Shown in pieces: positions 62,750 to 64,000 of a stretch of DNA of 64,000 nucleotides. The DNA is taken from contig JAJVDF010000594.1 in NCBI GenBank assembly GCA_022410635.1, positions 298,001 through 362,000 on the forward strand, given 5' to 3'. This DNA is from Tretioscincus oriximinensis (taxonomy: Eukaryota > Chordata > Lepidosauria > Squamata > Gymnophthalmidae). How positions within the stretch are numbered: the first letter of the stretch is position 1; every line of letters starts with the position of its first letter. The notes beneath the pieces were generated by a model. It was not told the DNA's origin. It searched no databases and worked only from the letters and a program-made list of their open reading frames with translations. Both the position numbers and the translations under genes were made by a program.

Positions 62750-63610
62750 TCACAGCCTAAACATGAGTCAACAGTGTGAAGCAGCTGCAAAAAAGGCAAA
62801 CACAATCCTGGGGTGTATTAAGTGGAGCATAGAATCTCAATCACATGAAGTAATTATTCCTCTCTACAGTACTTTGGTCCGATCACACTTGCAATACTGT
62901 GTTCAGTTCTGGGGGCCCCAATTTAAAAAGGACATTGATAAACTAGAGCAAGTACAAAAGAGAGTTACAAGGATGGTGAGTGGTCTGGAAACCATGTCCT
63001 ATGNGGAACGGTTAAAGGATCTGGGGATGTTTAGTCTGCAAAAGAGAAGACTGAGGGAGACTTAAGAACATAAGAACATAAGAAGAGCCATACTGGATCA
63101 GGCCACAGCCCATCGAGTCCAGCATTCTGTGTCACACAGAGGCCCACCAGATGCACCTGGGCAGTCCAAACAGGAAAGCAAAATATGCTGCTCCTGTTCG
63201 TGACTCCCTGCAAATGGTATTTCAAGAGTCCTGCCTGTTGCTCCATCCCGGNGGCTACANCCAGACAACTATCTTAGTATCCACTTAATAGCTGTCTACA
63301 AATATATGAAGGGCTGCCACAGAGCAGAGGGATCAACATTGTTCTTATACGCGTATGGAAGGACTAGAAACAATGGGATGAAACTGCAAAGGAGTAGACT
63401 TAGATTAGATACCTGAAAAAACTTTCTAATAGTNATGGTGATAAACCAGTGGAAAAGGTTGCCACAGGAGGTGGTGAGTTCGCCTTCACTGGAAGTCTTC
63501 AAACAGAGACAGGACAGTCTCCTGTCTGGGATGGTTTAATGAATCCTGCNTTGAGCAGGGGGTTGGACCCGATGGCCCTGGAGGTCCCTTCCAACTCTGT
63601 CATTCGATTC
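62750..63610 (+). mobile_element. CR1 LINE (TTCTATGATTC-tail family), longest copy, split by another CR1
   Basis: The first part (62750-63061) encodes CR1 ORF2: LADHSLNMSQQCEAAAKKAN, YSTLVRSHLQYCVQFWGPQF, DKLEQVQKRVTRMV and ERLKDLGMFSLQKRRLRE. It resumes at about 63289 ('tagctgtctacaaatatatg', IAVYKYM-like) and ends 'ggtcccttccaactctgtca' 'ttcgattctatg'. The interruption is the reverse CR1 at 63062-63287. Confidence 0.85.
63062..63287 (-). mobile_element. CR1 LINE 3' end (TTCTTATG tail) nested in another CR1
   Basis: 'taagaacataagaacataag' is the reversed tail. It extends to 'agacaactatcttagtatcc' and is inserted inside the ORF2 end of the older CR1. Two N bases. Confidence 0.88.
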
Positions 63611-63619
63611 TATGACAAT

Positions 63620-64000
63620 GTACTGTTACGTGTTCTGCCCAGGGTGGTAGCAGTCTGGTTCAACCCGAACAAATGCACTCACACGCAGAGTTTCTTTCCA
63701 CCAAGGAAGGCCTCTTTTTATTCTTGCATAGTTACGTTCTTCTTAACACCACCAACACACCCAAAGCAATACCACTGCTTATATCCTCAACAGGACCAAT
63801 TAGCTGATCATCTCATGACCATGAGGTCATCCTACCACCTGTGGATCATGAGATTCTACTTATGTTCTTACCTGATATTTGCATAGACATTTAAAGTGCA
63901 AACCTTAACACCCCTTCCAAATCTCAGGTAAGAACTATATACAACTATATACATTATTTATAATTCAACAATATTTTTACATCTACAGCGGTTTACAATA
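63620..64000. other. unclassified, possible start of an LTR-type or other element
   Basis: It follows the CR1 with 'tgttacgtgttctgcccagg' and an 'aaggcctctttttattctt' motif (AATAAA on the minus strand). The far end is cut by the window, so neither an LTR end pair nor a duplication can be tested. Confidence 0.25.

Overview
The window is vertebrate nuclear DNA, most likely from a squamate reptile (lizard or gecko type; I cannot resolve the lineage further). Two multi-exon genes with GT-AG introns lie head-to-tail on the + strand. The interspersed repeats are CR1 and L2 LINEs, an L1 with open RT coding, tRNA-derived SINEs of the Sauria/BovB-tail type, and hAT or foldback MITEs, a typical squamate mix. 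Scattered single N bases point to a draft assembly.

Positions 1-33596 hold the 3' part of MAMDC2, a secreted MAM-domain proteoglycan. Twelve coding exons (about 637 residues plus the stop) cover the rest of MAM domain 1, complete MAM domains 2, 3 and 4, and the short C-terminal tail. The signal peptide and the first ~50 residues must lie upstream of base 1. The exons repeat one three-exon unit per MAM domain with regular 1-1-0-1 phases, and no frame break was found. A plausible 3' UTR runs to a poly(A) signal at 34427.

Positions ~34430-44600 are intergenic and packed with nested transposons. They include a CR1 placed exactly inside a palindromic hAT MITE, an 87-bp near-perfect palindrome with a half copy 2 kb away, degraded L2 and L1 reverse-transcriptase fragments, and a Tc1/mariner-like element carrying another MITE.

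Positions ~44600-45393 are the CpG-rich promoter and exon 1 of SMC5, with five CCAAT boxes, a perfect CRE palindrome and a ZNF143-like site. Twelve SMC5 exons follow to 62694. They encode ~555 residues: the variable N-terminus, the Walker A ATPase motif, the Q-loop region, the first coiled coil and the start of the hinge. Intron 11 is a GC-AG intron. The gene continues past the window.

MAMDC2 followed by SMC5 on the same strand matches the order in the human genome, so this is conserved synteny. The two genes have unrelated jobs (extracellular matrix versus SMC5/6 genome maintenance). I found no RNA gene, CRISPR array or prokaryote-type system. The unusual content is in the architecture of the mobile elements and a few splice or promoter details.
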